Made by a program: the position numbers and the translations under genes
Shown: positions 1-8,705 of the stretch, piece by piece
How positions within the stretch are numbered: the stretch's first letter is position 1
How the letters are laid out: every line of letters starts with the position of its first letter
Assembly (NCBI GenBank): GCA_023392595.1
Contig: JAEVYU010000056.1
Location: 1 to 64,000, forward strand
Direction of reading: 5' to 3'
DNA from: Bacillota bacterium
GTDB lineage: Bacteria; Bacillota; UBA4882; UBA8346
DNA length: 64,000 nucleotides
The notes under the pieces: model-generated
What the model was told of the DNA's origin: nothing
The model's database searches: none
Seen by the model: the letters and a program-made list of their open reading frames with translations, nothing else

Positions 1-269
1 GTAACCAACCCACGTATATCAGGTTGACATACCGTCGAGTACCGATTCTAACTGCTGAATAATTTTATAAATCAATTTTTTAAATCTAACCTTGAATGGG
101 GCTTGACAGACACTTCCATATCAGAGCGAGAGAGAGGTATAAACCAACAGTCAGCCCAGATAGATCTGATTTCTTTATGGATTTACGGGATTTTTTAAAA
201 CCCCCTAAGGAACATCTATTTTCTAACAACACCATTTTACCAGGTTCTAATCCTGTTAATTCTCCTCGA
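1..269. other. Window-edge intergenic sequence
   Basis: I see no convincing gene here. The short open frame on the plus strand from about 96 has no ribosome binding site and a composition unlike a protein. The stretch follows the stop codon of the minus-strand permease gene and should hold the 3' end of that operon. A run reading GGGATTTTTTAAAACCCC near 188 could fold into a tiny hairpin, but it is not a convincing terminator. Confidence 0.4.
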
Positions 270-1223
270 TTACCCTCTTTGCAACAACACCGCGCTGATG
301 ATAATCAAACCCTTGACAGCGCCCACCAAAAATGGAGGAACACCCAAAAGCGTCATCATGTTGTTAATAATCCCCAACGTTAAAGTACCGCAGAACGTGC
401 CGATGATCTTGCCCTTACCCCCGGACATGCTGGTTCCGCCGACAACCGCAGCGGCTATGGCATCCATTTCATAAGAAGATCCCGATGAAGCGGAATTGAT
501 GCTTCCAAGCCTTGATGATTCCACAATGGCAGCCAGAGCTACCAAAAAACCACCCAATCCGTAAATCATGATCTTAACCCGGTCTACATTGATACCCGAA
601 AGCATCGTGGCCTTTTCATTGCTGCCCACCGCATAAACGTGCCGTCCGGTAGTAGTTTTGGTGGCAAAAAGATAGATACCGACGCTAATCAAAATCCAGT
701 ATAGGATGGGCATCGGCAAGATCCCGAATAAATATGAATTGGATATGGCCACAAACGGTTCCTGAATCTTGAAATCAATCATAATACCGCCGCCGTTTAA
801 AAAATATTGCGAGACCGAGCGGTATATGCTCATCATACCCAAAGTCACGATAAAAGCCGGCAGTCTGAATTTGGCTACCATCGAGCCGGTTAGGGCGCCC
901 AGTGCGATACCTGCCAAAAGCCCTACCAATAATCCCAATAAAATATTACCGGTTGCATTGGTAACCGCCAAAATGGCCACACCCACAATCACCATCAATG
1001 AACCAACCGACAAATCGATTCCTCCGGTGATAATAATCAATGTCATACCTAGCGCAATAATACCGATAATCGAATTGTTGCGCAAAATGTTGATGATGTT
1101 GTTATAGGAGAGAAAAACATGACCCTTTAAAATCACTGATACGATAAATATCAGAAAAAAGGTTACAATTGCGCTGTTATTTCCGGCAAATCTTTTAAGA
1201 TCAAACCTTTTGGCGGCTGCCAT
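270..1223 (-). CDS. Sugar ABC transporter permease, RbsC/AlsC-like
   Basis: Membrane permease of a carbohydrate-uptake ABC transporter of the ribose/xylose/allose class (BPD_transp_2 family), 317 residues, with about eight to ten hydrophobic segments. The region reading GMTLIIITGGIDLSVGSL near residue 60 and the loop AAAVVGGTSMSGGKGKIIGT near residue 265 are typical of RbsC-type permeases. I choose the ATG at 1223 because GAGGAG lies 9 nt upstream; an in-frame TTG at 1232 abuts that Shine-Dalgarno and is unlikely. It is the last gene of the minus-strand sugar operon, 56 nt after the ATPase gene. Known for the family: it pairs with a two-domain ATPase and a periplasmic-type binding protein, both present upstream. 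The substrate is not readable from the permease. Confidence 0.93.
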   Translation of the reverse strand: MAAAKRFDLKRFAGNNSAIVTFFLIFIVSVILKGHVFLSYNNIINILRNNSIIGIIALGMTLIIITGGIDLSVGSLMVIVGVAILAVTNATGNILLGLLVGLLAGIALGALTGSMVAKFRLPAFIVTLGMMSIYRSVSQYFLNGGGIMIDFKIQEPFVAISNSYLFGILPMPILYWILISVGIYLFATKTTTGRHVYAVGSNEKATMLSGINVDRVKIMIYGLGGFLVALAAIVESSRLGSINSASSGSSYEMDAIAAAVVGGTSMSGGKGKIIGTFCGTLTLGIINNMMTLLGVPPFLVGAVKGLIIISAVLLQRG

Positions 1224-1279
1224 CTGCGTCAACTCCTCATCAATATTTAACCAATTTCAAACGCTTTCGCTATCGCGAT

Positions 1280-2776
1280 CTAAGCTACATTGCCGCCTGT
1301 GGCGACAATCATGATTTTTTCCGCATCCGCTTCGGCCCGTTGAAACTCCTTCCGGATTTCCCCGTGATACATCACATAAATTCGATCACAAAGTTTCAAA
1401 ACTTCCTGAGCCTCGCTGGAGAGAACGATTACACTCATACCCTGCTGGGCCAGTTTCATGATAATATGATAAATCTCCAGTTTAGCGCCGATATCCACGC
1501 CCTGGGTCGGATTATCCAATACAATGACCTCCGGGTTGGCCGCCAGCCAGCGCGACAGGATCACTTTTTGTTGGTTACCTCCGGACAAACTGGTAATCAA
1601 ATCATCCACACAACCGACCTTTATATTTAAGTCGCTGACAAAGCGATTGGTTAATTCCTGTTCCTTCTTTGGATCAATAAACAAAAGCCGCTTTAATTTA
1701 TTAATTATCGATATCGACGTATTTTGCTGCACCGACATATCCCGGATAATGCCATTTTCCTTCCGGTTACGCGGAACATAACCGATACCGCAGTTACACG
1801 CTTTGGTTGTAGTATGCAAAATGGTGTGCACACCATTGATATAAATTTCTCCGCTATAGCCTTTATTGCATCCAAATATCGTTTGAAACAACTCGCTGCG
1901 TCCATCACCGAGCAAACCCGTAAAACCTACAATTTCACCCTTGCCCACTTTAAAATTGATGTCATGAAATTCTTTTTCAAAGGATAAATTCTTCACTTCC
2001 AGTACGGTCTGACCCGCTTTTCGCGGATGATATAATTCGTCATCCGATAAATCCTTACCCACCATATGCTTGGCCAGTAAATTCTCATTGATTTGCTGGT
2101 CAACTTTGCCGGAGATGACATTATTTCCGTCACGCATCACGGTGAAGCTATCACAGATGGTTACAACTTCTTTCAATTTATGGGAAATAAATACGATACT
2201 GACCCCGTGTTCCCTTAAGGAGGTCATAATGGCAAAAACGCTCTGGATCTCCACCTCCGTCAGGGCGGTGGTCGGTTCATCCATAATTAAAATTCTGGCA
2301 TTGCGTAAAAGCGCCCGGGCGATTTCCACAATCTGCTTATAGGAGGCGTCGAGTTCACTGACCAAAGTTTTCGGGTCCAGCTCCACTCCCATTTTCTCCA
2401 AGACTTCCCGGGATTTTTGGCACATTTGGGGAATGTCAAGAAAAACGCCTTTTTTGAGTTCATTACCGAGAAACAAATTCTCATAAACCGCTAAATCATT
2501 AACCAGGGTCAACTCTTGATGGATAAAGGCGATTCCTTTTTCCTGAGCGTCGGCGGGAGAGCAAACCGTTATCGGAACTCCGTTTAAATTGATCTCGCCT
2601 GACTCTGCCGGGAATACTCCACCGAGAATATTCATCAAGGTACTTTTGCCGGTCCCGTTCTCCCCGAGCAGGGCGTGAATTTCCGAGTGCTTCAGTTGAA
2701 AATTGACGCCATGGAGAACTTCGTTGGAGCCGAAGGATTTATAGATTGATTTCATTTCTAAAATATACTCTGACAT
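1280..2776 (-). CDS. Sugar ABC transporter ATPase, tandem nucleotide-binding domains (RbsA/XylG-like)
   Basis: ATPase of a ribose-type sugar importer, 498 residues made of two fused ABC domains. Domain 1 has a good Walker A (GENGTGKST, about residue 39) and Walker B with LIMDEPTTALT near 165. Domain 2 has a degenerate Walker A (GLLGDGRSE), a signature SGGNQQKVILSRW, and a Walker B reading VIVLDNPTQGVDIG, where Asn replaces the catalytic Glu. Asymmetric domains are usual in this family, and the LDNPTQGVD variant is familiar in sugar ATPases of Bacillota, so this is not a sign of decay. The gene lies between the binding-protein gene (176 nt upstream, a gap that contains a palindromic repeat element) and the permease gene. 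Confidence 0.95.
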   Translation of the reverse strand: MSEYILEMKSIYKSFGSNEVLHGVNFQLKHSEIHALLGENGTGKSTLMNILGGVFPAESGEINLNGVPITVCSPADAQEKGIAFIHQELTLVNDLAVYENLFLGNELKKGVFLDIPQMCQKSREVLEKMGVELDPKTLVSELDASYKQIVEIARALLRNARILIMDEPTTALTEVEIQSVFAIMTSLREHGVSIVFISHKLKEVVTICDSFTVMRDGNNVISGKVDQQINENLLAKHMVGKDLSDDELYHPRKAGQTVLEVKNLSFEKEFHDINFKVGKGEIVGFTGLLGDGRSELFQTIFGCNKGYSGEIYINGVHTILHTTTKACNCGIGYVPRNRKENGIIRDMSVQQNTSISIINKLKRLLFIDPKKEQELTNRFVSDLNIKVGCVDDLITSLSGGNQQKVILSRWLAANPEVIVLDNPTQGVDIGAKLEIYHIIMKLAQQGMSVIVLSSEAQEVLKLCDRIYVMYHGEIRKEFQRAEADAEKIMIVATGGNVA

Positions 2777-2794
2777 ATCAGCACCCCGTTCTTA

Positions 2795-2906
2795 AAAGGG
2801 GCTGTCCCCAAAGAATTGAAATGCAAGATATACAATAGATAACCCTTTCAAAAAGGAACTATATATTGTATATCTTTTTGTTTACCGTTACTTTAAGAAC
2901 AGCCTC
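2795..2906. repeat. MITE-like palindromic repeat, copy A
   Basis: An imperfect palindrome of about 112 bp between the binding-protein and ATPase genes of the sugar operon. The left end reads AAGGGGCTGTCCCCAAAG and the right end, read on the other strand, TGAGGCTGTTCTTAAAG; inner arms GATATACAATA repeat in inverted order. A second copy with the same ends lies at about 24696–24811. There is no open frame inside. Small size, shared termini and a hairpin-forming interior suggest a non-autonomous mobile element (MITE) or an intergenic hairpin family. In this position it would be transcribed within the operon and could form an RNA hairpin lowering expression of the downstream genes relative to the binding protein (inference). 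Confidence 0.7.
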
Positions 2907-2952
2907 ATACCATCAATCCTAAAGATTTTAAACTTTCAGTTGGAGCAGAGAC

Positions 2953-3894
2953 TCAGTATGGCGAACCCTTGTCCAAAAATTTGGTGTAATTGTCTTTGTT
3001 GACAATGCTCGGCTCGATAATGGTATTCTTTTTAACCGATTTGCCTCTGTTAAGGTCATAAGCAGCCTGGATAGCATCTTTAATCATGGCAGGGCTATAG
3101 GTAGCGGTGAATAAGTCAATACCCGTGTTGCCGCCCATGGTTTTAAAATAGGTTTGGGTTCCGCCGCCGCCGGAGATAACTTTGATATCTTTGCGGTTTG
3201 CATCTTTAATGGCTTGTAAAATACCGACCGAAGGCTCGTCATCGATGGAGAATACGGCGTCGAGTTTCGGATATGCAACCAACATATCGGTTGCCATTTT
3301 CAAACCATCTTCCATGGAAAAACCACTGGATGTGACATCCACTAATTTTAAGCCGGGGAATTTTTTGGCAACAGTCTGTTTAAATCCTTGAACACGTTCG
3401 GTGCTCACGGAACCAACGCTCGGGCAGTTCATAACGGCAACAGTTCCTTTACCGCCTAACTTTTTACCGATATATTCAGCAGAGGCGACTCCAAGACCGG
3501 CGTTGTCACCTGCAATGTATGCGGTATAGTCTCCGGAAACTTTACGGTCAAAAAGTACTAGTTTGATATTATTTTTAAGAATCTTATCCGCAGCAACCGA
3601 CACTTCGTTGTTATGCGGCAGAAGCACGATGGCCGAACATTTTAAAGCGATCATTTCTTCGATTTGGTTGGCTTGTTCATTGACATTGGCCGAAGTAACC
3701 AGTTTGTAACCGCCACCTTCTTTCAATTTCAATTGATCCGCCTTTTGTTTTGAAAAATAGGATACCGCAGCTAACCAGCCATGGTCAGCCGAGGGAATGA
3801 CGATTCCGATCGGTCCCGGAGTAGTTGCGGCAAAACTGGTGAAAGTCAGAGCAAACAACAATGCTGCAATGAACAGAAATGCTACTTTTTTCAT
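2953..3894 (-). CDS. Sugar ABC transporter substrate-binding protein (RbsB-like, Peripla_BP_4)
   Basis: Secreted binding protein, 313 residues. It has a signal peptide of about 22 residues (Lys-Lys start, hydrophobic core, SFA-ATT cleavage region). There is no lipobox cysteine, unusual for a monoderm, where such proteins are normally lipoproteins. The mature part has the two-lobed RbsB pattern: IGIVIPSADHGWLAAVS at the start, an IEEMIALKCSAIVLLP segment, and AVFSIDDEPSVGILQAIKDA near residue 215. Family knowledge: it binds a free sugar and delivers it to the permease. The start ATG has GGGGGG 9 nt upstream. It is placed first of the three transport genes and after the enzyme genes, so enzymes and importer are probably co-transcribed. 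Ligand unknown; ribose, allose or a related sugar or polyol are possible. Confidence 0.94.
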   Translation of the reverse strand: MKKVAFLFIAALLFALTFTSFAATTPGPIGIVIPSADHGWLAAVSYFSKQKADQLKLKEGGGYKLVTSANVNEQANQIEEMIALKCSAIVLLPHNNEVSVAADKILKNNIKLVLFDRKVSGDYTAYIAGDNAGLGVASAEYIGKKLGGKGTVAVMNCPSVGSVSTERVQGFKQTVAKKFPGLKLVDVTSSGFSMEDGLKMATDMLVAYPKLDAVFSIDDEPSVGILQAIKDANRKDIKVISGGGGTQTYFKTMGGNTGIDLFTATYSPAMIKDAIQAAYDLNRGKSVKKNTIIEPSIVNKDNYTKFLDKGSPY

Positions 3895-4001
3895 TCAAAA
3901 AGCCCCCCATTTATTTTATTTTGGATTCCTGCTTGACTCATTTCCAATCGGTAAAGGTTATTGAAACTCCCATCACCCCTTTCAATGGTCAGCACCGATT
4001 C

Positions 4002-5243
4002 TCAGGTATGAGCAATTGTCAGTCTGCCCTTTTCTTTTCGGGTTTGTACCAAAATATCGGTATAGTACTTATTATATGTGCAACAGCCGACCTTACTTTG
4101 TTGAATGAGAAGCTCCAAGCAATTATCACAAACCGTGCAATATTTAATGTCCTTTTCGTTGCCTTCCTTTAATTTCTTGGGGAGGAACGGGTCGGCAAAG
4201 GATTGCCTGCCGAGGGCGATCATGTCGGTCACGCTATCCTCAATACATTTTGCGCCGAAGTGTAGCAAAGAACTATCTTCTTCACTGACTGCGCAAAGGC
4301 CGTTCTTGCCATTGCGGAACAGGGAAAAGTTAGAGCCGATGATAACCGTTTCCGGCTTGACATTGTCTTTGAAAATCTTTGAAAAGGTTTGATGCAAATA
4401 GGCAAAATAAGGGACATGCTTGTCAACCTGGGTCAAGCTAATCGTGATGGAAGGGCTTCCGGCAGATTGAATGAAATATTGTGCGCCGCGCTCTTCGAGC
4501 CCTTTTAAAAGAGCAATCGGTTCGGTGAGATCGATAACCGGTGAATTCGGTCCGGCAGTTCCAAATCCTCCAGGGAAGCCTTCCCATGCGGATATCTTTG
4601 AACCAATCAGAAAATTCTTATCATTGACTGCGCGGGAAATTCTTTCATACAAATCGAATGCAAACCGGCTGCGATTTTCCCAGGAGCCGCCGTATTTCCA
4701 TTTCCGGTCATTGTAGGGTCTGAGAACCTGGGAACCGAAATAACCGTGGCAAAGCTTCATATCAATACCATCTGCGCCGGCATCATGCGCGATTTGCGCA
4801 GCCAGCACAAAACCATCGATAATCTTATCGACTTCTTCCTCGGTTAATAAATCTCCGCCATAACCATGAAGCGGTTTTACCGTAACCCTTCTTGAGAAAG
4901 AAGGATTACTTAATTCTCCGGAGTGAGTTAATTGAAAAATGAATAAAGATTTAGGATTGGCAGCTTTGACCCGTTTGACAAACTGGGTGAGCGGTTCCTT
5001 GTTAGGCGCCATAATCGTTAACTGATTGTCCCGGGAACGGCTCTCGCGGGTGATCGAAATCGCTTCCAGACTGACCAGTCCGGCTTCACCACGGAATAAT
5101 TCCTCATATCTCTGGGTGGTTGATTCTGAAGGGTTACCGGTCTCATCTTCATCGTTACATTCCATCGCCTGGATGAAGAAACGGTTGGGGGACACGCGCT
5201 GGCCGATTTTAATCGGGCTTAACAAAGTATCTTTGTAGCTCAT
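4002..5243 (-). CDS. NADH:flavin oxidoreductase, Old Yellow Enzyme family
   Basis: FMN-binding TIM-barrel oxidoreductase, 413 residues. Core motifs include CHGYFGSQVLRPYND with YGGSWENRSRF downstream (about residues 165–195), the place of the conserved HGYL..QFL..N.R.D.YGG block of the 2,4-dienoyl-CoA reductase branch. Near the C-terminus there is a cysteine set C-x2-C-x2-C-x10-CC (about residues 370–387) resembling the 4Fe-4S ligands of that branch, but the protein stops soon after. It therefore lacks the C-terminal FAD/NAD domain and would need a separate electron donor. Start ATG at 5243 has AGGAG 9 nt upstream; the GTG at 5249 is too close. Such an enzyme is unexpected in a sugar operon; reduction of an unsaturated or oxidised sugar derivative is an inference. 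Confidence 0.88.
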   Translation of the reverse strand: MSYKDTLLSPIKIGQRVSPNRFFIQAMECNDEDETGNPSESTTQRYEELFRGEAGLVSLEAISITRESRSRDNQLTIMAPNKEPLTQFVKRVKAANPKSLFIFQLTHSGELSNPSFSRRVTVKPLHGYGGDLLTEEEVDKIIDGFVLAAQIAHDAGADGIDMKLCHGYFGSQVLRPYNDRKWKYGGSWENRSRFAFDLYERISRAVNDKNFLIGSKISAWEGFPGGFGTAGPNSPVIDLTEPIALLKGLEERGAQYFIQSAGSPSITISLTQVDKHVPYFAYLHQTFSKIFKDNVKPETVIIGSNFSLFRNGKNGLCAVSEEDSSLLHFGAKCIEDSVTDMIALGRQSFADPFLPKKLKEGNEKDIKYCTVCDNCLELLIQQSKVGCCTYNKYYTDILVQTRKEKGRLTIAHT

Positions 5244-5270
5244 TTCCACACTCTCCTATTTCCAAGATTA

Positions 5271-6338
5271 TTATTGGTTGATTTTGACTCTGTTCTGAAT
5301 TTCCGGGGAAACAAAAATCTTAATGATTTCTTTATTGGTTTTCAGCTCATGCAAAGCGTTCTCAAGTTCTTCCAGCGGAATAACTTCAGAGAACAAAGGG
5401 GTTGGATCAATCCGTTTATACGATAGAAGATTGATGACCTCGGCCCAGTTATTCCCAATACCGGCGCAGCTGCCGCGAAGTTTTTTCTCACCCAACACAA
5501 ATTCATACGGTTCAAATTGAGCCATTCTCCCTTGGGGCACCACTCCAAAAGCTTCTACAACCCCGCCCCGTCGGACCATTTTGAAGGCCTGCTCATAGGT
5601 AGCCGGTGTACCGACAGCTTCCAATACAAAGTCCGCACCCACACCACCGGTTAACTTTTTGACTTCCGCAACAACATCTTCAACTTCATTAATATTGATA
5701 AAATAGTCGGCGACTCCCATCCTTTTTGCCAATTCTAACCGGGAATTGCTGTCACCGGTGATAATAATCGGAGCGGCCCCGCGCAACTTGGCCATTGCCG
5801 CATGTAATATGCCGAGCCCGCATCCAATTACCACCACACTGGATGATATCGTGCAGTTCATACTTTTGGCGCCTTGCAAAACCGCGGTCATCGGCTCAAT
5901 AAAAGCCGCGGAATAATCATCAACCCCTGCCGGGATAACATAGCAGTTCTTCCAAGGAGCCTTGACATATTCCGCAAAGGCCCCGTTGGTATGAATACCA
6001 AGCTGGGTAAAGTTTTCACAAAGCAGAAAGTCTCCTCTGCGGCAAAAATAACAAGTCCCACAGGTAAGGCAAATATCGGCCGAAACCCGATCGCCCACTT
6101 TTATTCCTTTGGCATTCTTACCCATTTGTTCCACTACGCCCCAAAATTCATGCCCGGAAATGAGCGGGAGATGTTCCGCAGCATACAAACCGGCATAAAT
6201 CTTCAAATCCGTACCGCAAATACCGCACATCTTAACCTTGATCAGCACTTCATCATCATTGATTTCCGGAACCGGCACTTGTTGAAGGGCCATTTTACCG
6301 GGTGCTTCCACTACTTGAGCACGCATCATTTTTCCCAT
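5271..6338 (-). CDS. Zinc-dependent alcohol/polyol dehydrogenase (MDR family)
   Basis: Medium-chain dehydrogenase/reductase, 355 residues, NAD(P)-dependent. It shows the catalytic zinc site (CGICGTD near residue 38 and GHEF near 62), four structural-zinc cysteines in CLTCGTCYFCRRGDFLLC (about 91–108), and a Rossmann stretch VVVIGCGLGILHAAMA. Overall it resembles sorbitol or threonine dehydrogenase-like proteins, so oxidation of a polyol or sugar hydroxyl to a ketone is likely; the exact substrate is open. Start ATG has AAGGAG 9 nt upstream. It lies 39 nt after the epimerase gene and 21 nt before the OYE gene, clearly in one operon. Confidence 0.93.
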   Translation of the reverse strand: MGKMMRAQVVEAPGKMALQQVPVPEINDDEVLIKVKMCGICGTDLKIYAGLYAAEHLPLISGHEFWGVVEQMGKNAKGIKVGDRVSADICLTCGTCYFCRRGDFLLCENFTQLGIHTNGAFAEYVKAPWKNCYVIPAGVDDYSAAFIEPMTAVLQGAKSMNCTISSSVVVIGCGLGILHAAMAKLRGAAPIIITGDSNSRLELAKRMGVADYFININEVEDVVAEVKKLTGGVGADFVLEAVGTPATYEQAFKMVRRGGVVEAFGVVPQGRMAQFEPYEFVLGEKKLRGSCAGIGNNWAEVINLLSYKRIDPTPLFSEVIPLEELENALHELKTNKEIIKIFVSPEIQNRVKINQ

Positions 6339-6377
6339 TTTTCACAACTCCTTACTGTAGAATGATATCGTCGGAAT

Positions 6378-7382
6378 TTACCGAGCGTTTTTGGGTTTTC
6401 CGGATTGGAATTCGTTAAACAACTTATCGGTTCTCCCCTCATACGGGGCTTTAATCAACAACGGTTTTAAAAATTCAGCCGTTTTTTCAATACCATCCAT
6501 ACGGCTCATGGTAACATCTTCATGTTCATAGCTAAGGACTCCGTGATAACCGACCATCGATAATTCGGTAATTACTTTTTTCCAGGCAACACTGCCCCAG
6601 CCGGGAATTCTAAACCGGAAAGTACGGTCAAGCCTTTGCCAGTCGCCATGCATCAAAATGCCGCCCATTGCGATATTGTGTTCTACAATCTCTCCGTCTT
6701 TGGCATGAACGTGGAAAATCCGATCGCCCAACCGGTCAATGAAATTTTCTACCTTTAATCCGAGATAAATGATATTAGCGGGATCCAAATTAAAACCGAG
6801 GCACGGATGGTTATTCACCAGTTCCAACGCTTTTTCGGCTGAATAAATATCGTAAACAAAACTGTTGGGGTGAGGTTCAATAGCAAATTTAACTCCATAT
6901 TCTTTGAACTTGTCTAAAATCGGGATGAATCTTTCGGCAAAATCAGTTTCATACTCCGACCAACCTTGTCCATAGGGAAATGGGAAAAAGCGGCCCCAGT
7001 TTTCAACTCCAGGAAAACCAACCACCACAGGTACTTCTAATGCATTGGCTGCTTGGGCGGTTTTGAGTAGTCCCTTCGTCCCGAAAGCGATCTTTTCTTC
7101 CTTAGTCCCTTTAAAGATAAAATCAGTCTCCACCCCGCTGGGCCCCATAATCAGAAAAGATTCGGGATGATTACTTAAAGCTGCGATTTGTAAGCCATAT
7201 CCTTCTACCATCTTTTTAAGTGCTGCCCCATTGTTGCCTTTGATAACCTCATCAGGCTCAAGTTGTCCATTTCCGGCATAGGCTGGAATTTCCAGCATTT
7301 CATAGCCGTACTTTGCGACAAGTTCAGCAACCTCATTTAGCGGCTTTTCAGTAAAATTCGCAGTAAAAAAACCTAACTTCAT
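6378..7382 (-). CDS. Sugar phosphate isomerase/epimerase family (xylose isomerase-like TIM barrel)
   Basis: Soluble TIM-barrel protein of the AP_endonuc_2 fold, 334 residues, the first gene of the minus-strand sugar operon. Metal-ligand positions of ketose 3-epimerases and IolE/IolI-like enzymes can be recognised: FAIEPHPNSF, LGFNLDPANI, FHVHAKDGE and a terminal LSYEHEDV. Family knowledge: members isomerise or epimerise free sugars, dehydrate inosose, or act on oxidised glycosides; the exact reaction cannot be read here. Start is the ATG at 7382 with GAGGAGGTG 7 nt upstream; in-frame codons further upstream lack a binding site. Expressed from the promoter at 7518–7546. Confidence 0.9.
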   Translation of the reverse strand: MKLGFFTANFTEKPLNEVAELVAKYGYEMLEIPAYAGNGQLEPDEVIKGNNGAALKKMVEGYGLQIAALSNHPESFLIMGPSGVETDFIFKGTKEEKIAFGTKGLLKTAQAANALEVPVVVGFPGVENWGRFFPFPYGQGWSEYETDFAERFIPILDKFKEYGVKFAIEPHPNSFVYDIYSAEKALELVNNHPCLGFNLDPANIIYLGLKVENFIDRLGDRIFHVHAKDGEIVEHNIAMGGILMHGDWQRLDRTFRFRIPGWGSVAWKKVITELSMVGYHGVLSYEHEDVTMSRMDGIEKTAEFLKPLLIKAPYEGRTDKLFNEFQSGKPKNAR

Positions 7383-7441
7383 TACTAGACACCTCCTCAA
7401 AAGATAAGACACCGCAAAAACAAAAAAATCAAATCCCTAAA

Positions 7442-7542
7442 TGTGAGTTTCATAAAACCATCCGCAAGAAACGGGCATAAACAAAAATCAAAAACTCACA
7501 TTTTTATTCACAGCGTCATTGTATCACCGTTTTTGTGAGTTT
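7442..7542. promoter_or_regulatory. Three operator-like TGTGAGTTT repeats
   Basis: The nine-base word TGTGAGTTT occurs at 7442–7450, in inverse orientation (AAACTCACA) at 7492–7500, and again at 7534–7542. The third copy lies inside the spacer of the minus-strand promoter and the others are in its leader. Centre spacings of about 50 and 42 bp are compatible with looping. The natural candidate ligand is the DeoR-type repressor encoded at 9417 in the divergent arm. This is inferred from position and repetition only. Confidence 0.6.
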
Positions 7543-7546
7543 GCAA
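7518..7546 (-). promoter_or_regulatory. Sigma-A type promoter of the minus-strand sugar operon
   Basis: Read on the minus strand: −35 TTGCAA (7546–7541), a 17-nt spacer, −10 TACAAT (7523–7518). The spacer contains one of the TGTGAGTTT repeats. The leader to the epimerase start is about 130 nt and carries two more copies. Confidence 0.75.
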
Positions 7547-7666
7547 TAGAAAAATGAGGATTTTCTACAAAAATATAATTTACAACACATTCGGTAAAAA
7601 ATTATGATATTCAACAATTCAGTTGCTACCAAATAATTATTCCGCTTTCATTCAAAATATTACAGA

Positions 7667-7702
7667 TTGACTTTGTGCCCGTTTAATGTTAATATACGGG
7701 CA
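7667..7702 (+). promoter_or_regulatory. Sigma-A type promoter of the plus-strand sugar operon with overlapping dyad
   Basis: −35 TTGACT (7667–7672), 17-nt spacer, −10 TAATAT (7690–7695). A perfect dyad TGCCCGT (7676–7682)/ACGGGCA (7696–7702) brackets the −10 box, a classic repressor-operator layout. The right half ACGGGCATAAAC also occurs at 7471–7482 in the leader of the divergent operon, so one regulator may touch both arms. Confidence 0.75.
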
Positions 7703-7769
7703 TAAACACAGAAGCAGGTAAAAATACGGTAACCCTTCCCCACCACATTGAAAAAGGAGTTTGCTTGGA

Positions 7770-8705
7770 ATGATTAATACCTTAACTTTGAATCCGGCTA
7801 TTGATAGAGTCCTGTATCTCGACAAATTGGAGAAAAACGTAACCAACCGGATCAATCTTGCTACAAATGTTATCGGCGGAAAAGGCACCCATGTGTCTAT
7901 TAATCTGAAGCTTTTGGGTCTTAACAGCCGGGCGTTTGGGATTGGATATGGTAAAACCGGAAGTTGGATTATTCAGACTTTGGAAGAATACGGACTCGAT
8001 GTCGAGTTTATCTACCGTGAGCAGGACAATAGCCGAACAAATTATCTGTTTGTAGAACAAAACAATGATTGTACGATCGTCGCCGAAAAGGGGGCCCCTC
8101 TTTCCGAAAATGATTTGGCGGAAATCGTTGCCTTATTGGAAGCCAAAATCACTCCCCAAGATTACCTCGTGCTCTCCGGCGATGCCTCCAATTACAGTGA
8201 CCCTTATGTCTATAACGATATTATTGCCAAATTAAAAGATAAGCATTTGAAAATTTTCCTCGACACCAGTGGAAAAACATTGTTGAAATGCATCGAAACC
8301 GCCCCTTTTCTCATCAAACCCAACTTGGATGAATTATCTTTACTCTGCGGAAAAAGCATCGAATCAGATGATAATACTGTTATTTCCGCCCTCCACTCTT
8401 TGGATCACTATGGAGTGGAAATTATAGCGGTTTCACTTGGAAAAGACGGTTCGATCGTCAAATCGCCTCAGGGAATCTTTAAAGCAACCCCACCCAAGGT
8501 CAATGTCCGCAACACCATTGGTTGTGGCGACAGTTACCTTGCCGGGATGATTTTCGCTCTTCATGCCGGGCAGCCCATGGAGGAAGTTATTCGCCTGGCC
8601 ACTGCAATTTCTGCTGCCACAGCGGAATCAACGCTATCCGTGGGATTTGATGAGGTCCGCGCCAATCAATTAATGAATCAATGCGAAGTCAAAAAAATCG
8701 CCTGA
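7770..8705 (+). CDS. PfkB-family sugar-phosphate kinase (1-phosphofructokinase/LacC-like)
   Basis: Ribokinase-fold kinase, 311 residues. The N-terminus MINTLTLNPAIDRVLYLD and the GGKGTHVSINL block (about 38) match the FruK/LacC branch; the ATP site with the catalytic aspartate reads NTIGCGDSYLAGM (about residue 250), where the usual GAGDS has Cys for Ala. Family knowledge: members phosphorylate fructose 1-phosphate or tagatose 6-phosphate to the bisphosphate. Start ATG 7770 is preceded by AAGGAG at 10 nt; an in-frame TTG at 7761 is 1 nt after that site and is rejected. First gene of the plus-strand operon. Confidence 0.9.
   Translation: MINTLTLNPAIDRVLYLDKLEKNVTNRINLATNVIGGKGTHVSINLKLLGLNSRAFGIGYGKTGSWIIQTLEEYGLDVEFIYREQDNSRTNYLFVEQNNDCTIVAEKGAPLSENDLAEIVALLEAKITPQDYLVLSGDASNYSDPYVYNDIIAKLKDKHLKIFLDTSGKTLLKCIETAPFLIKPNLDELSLLCGKSIESDDNTVISALHSLDHYGVEIIAVSLGKDGSIVKSPQGIFKATPPKVNVRNTIGCGDSYLAGMIFALHAGQPMEEVIRLATAISAATAESTLSVGFDEVRANQLMNQCEVKKIA

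Noticed and set aside
1280..2776. Asn for Glu in the second Walker B of the sugar ATPase as a sign of inactivation
   Set aside because: Second domains of this ATPase family are often degenerate and LDNPTQGVD is a familiar variant; the gene is otherwise intact.
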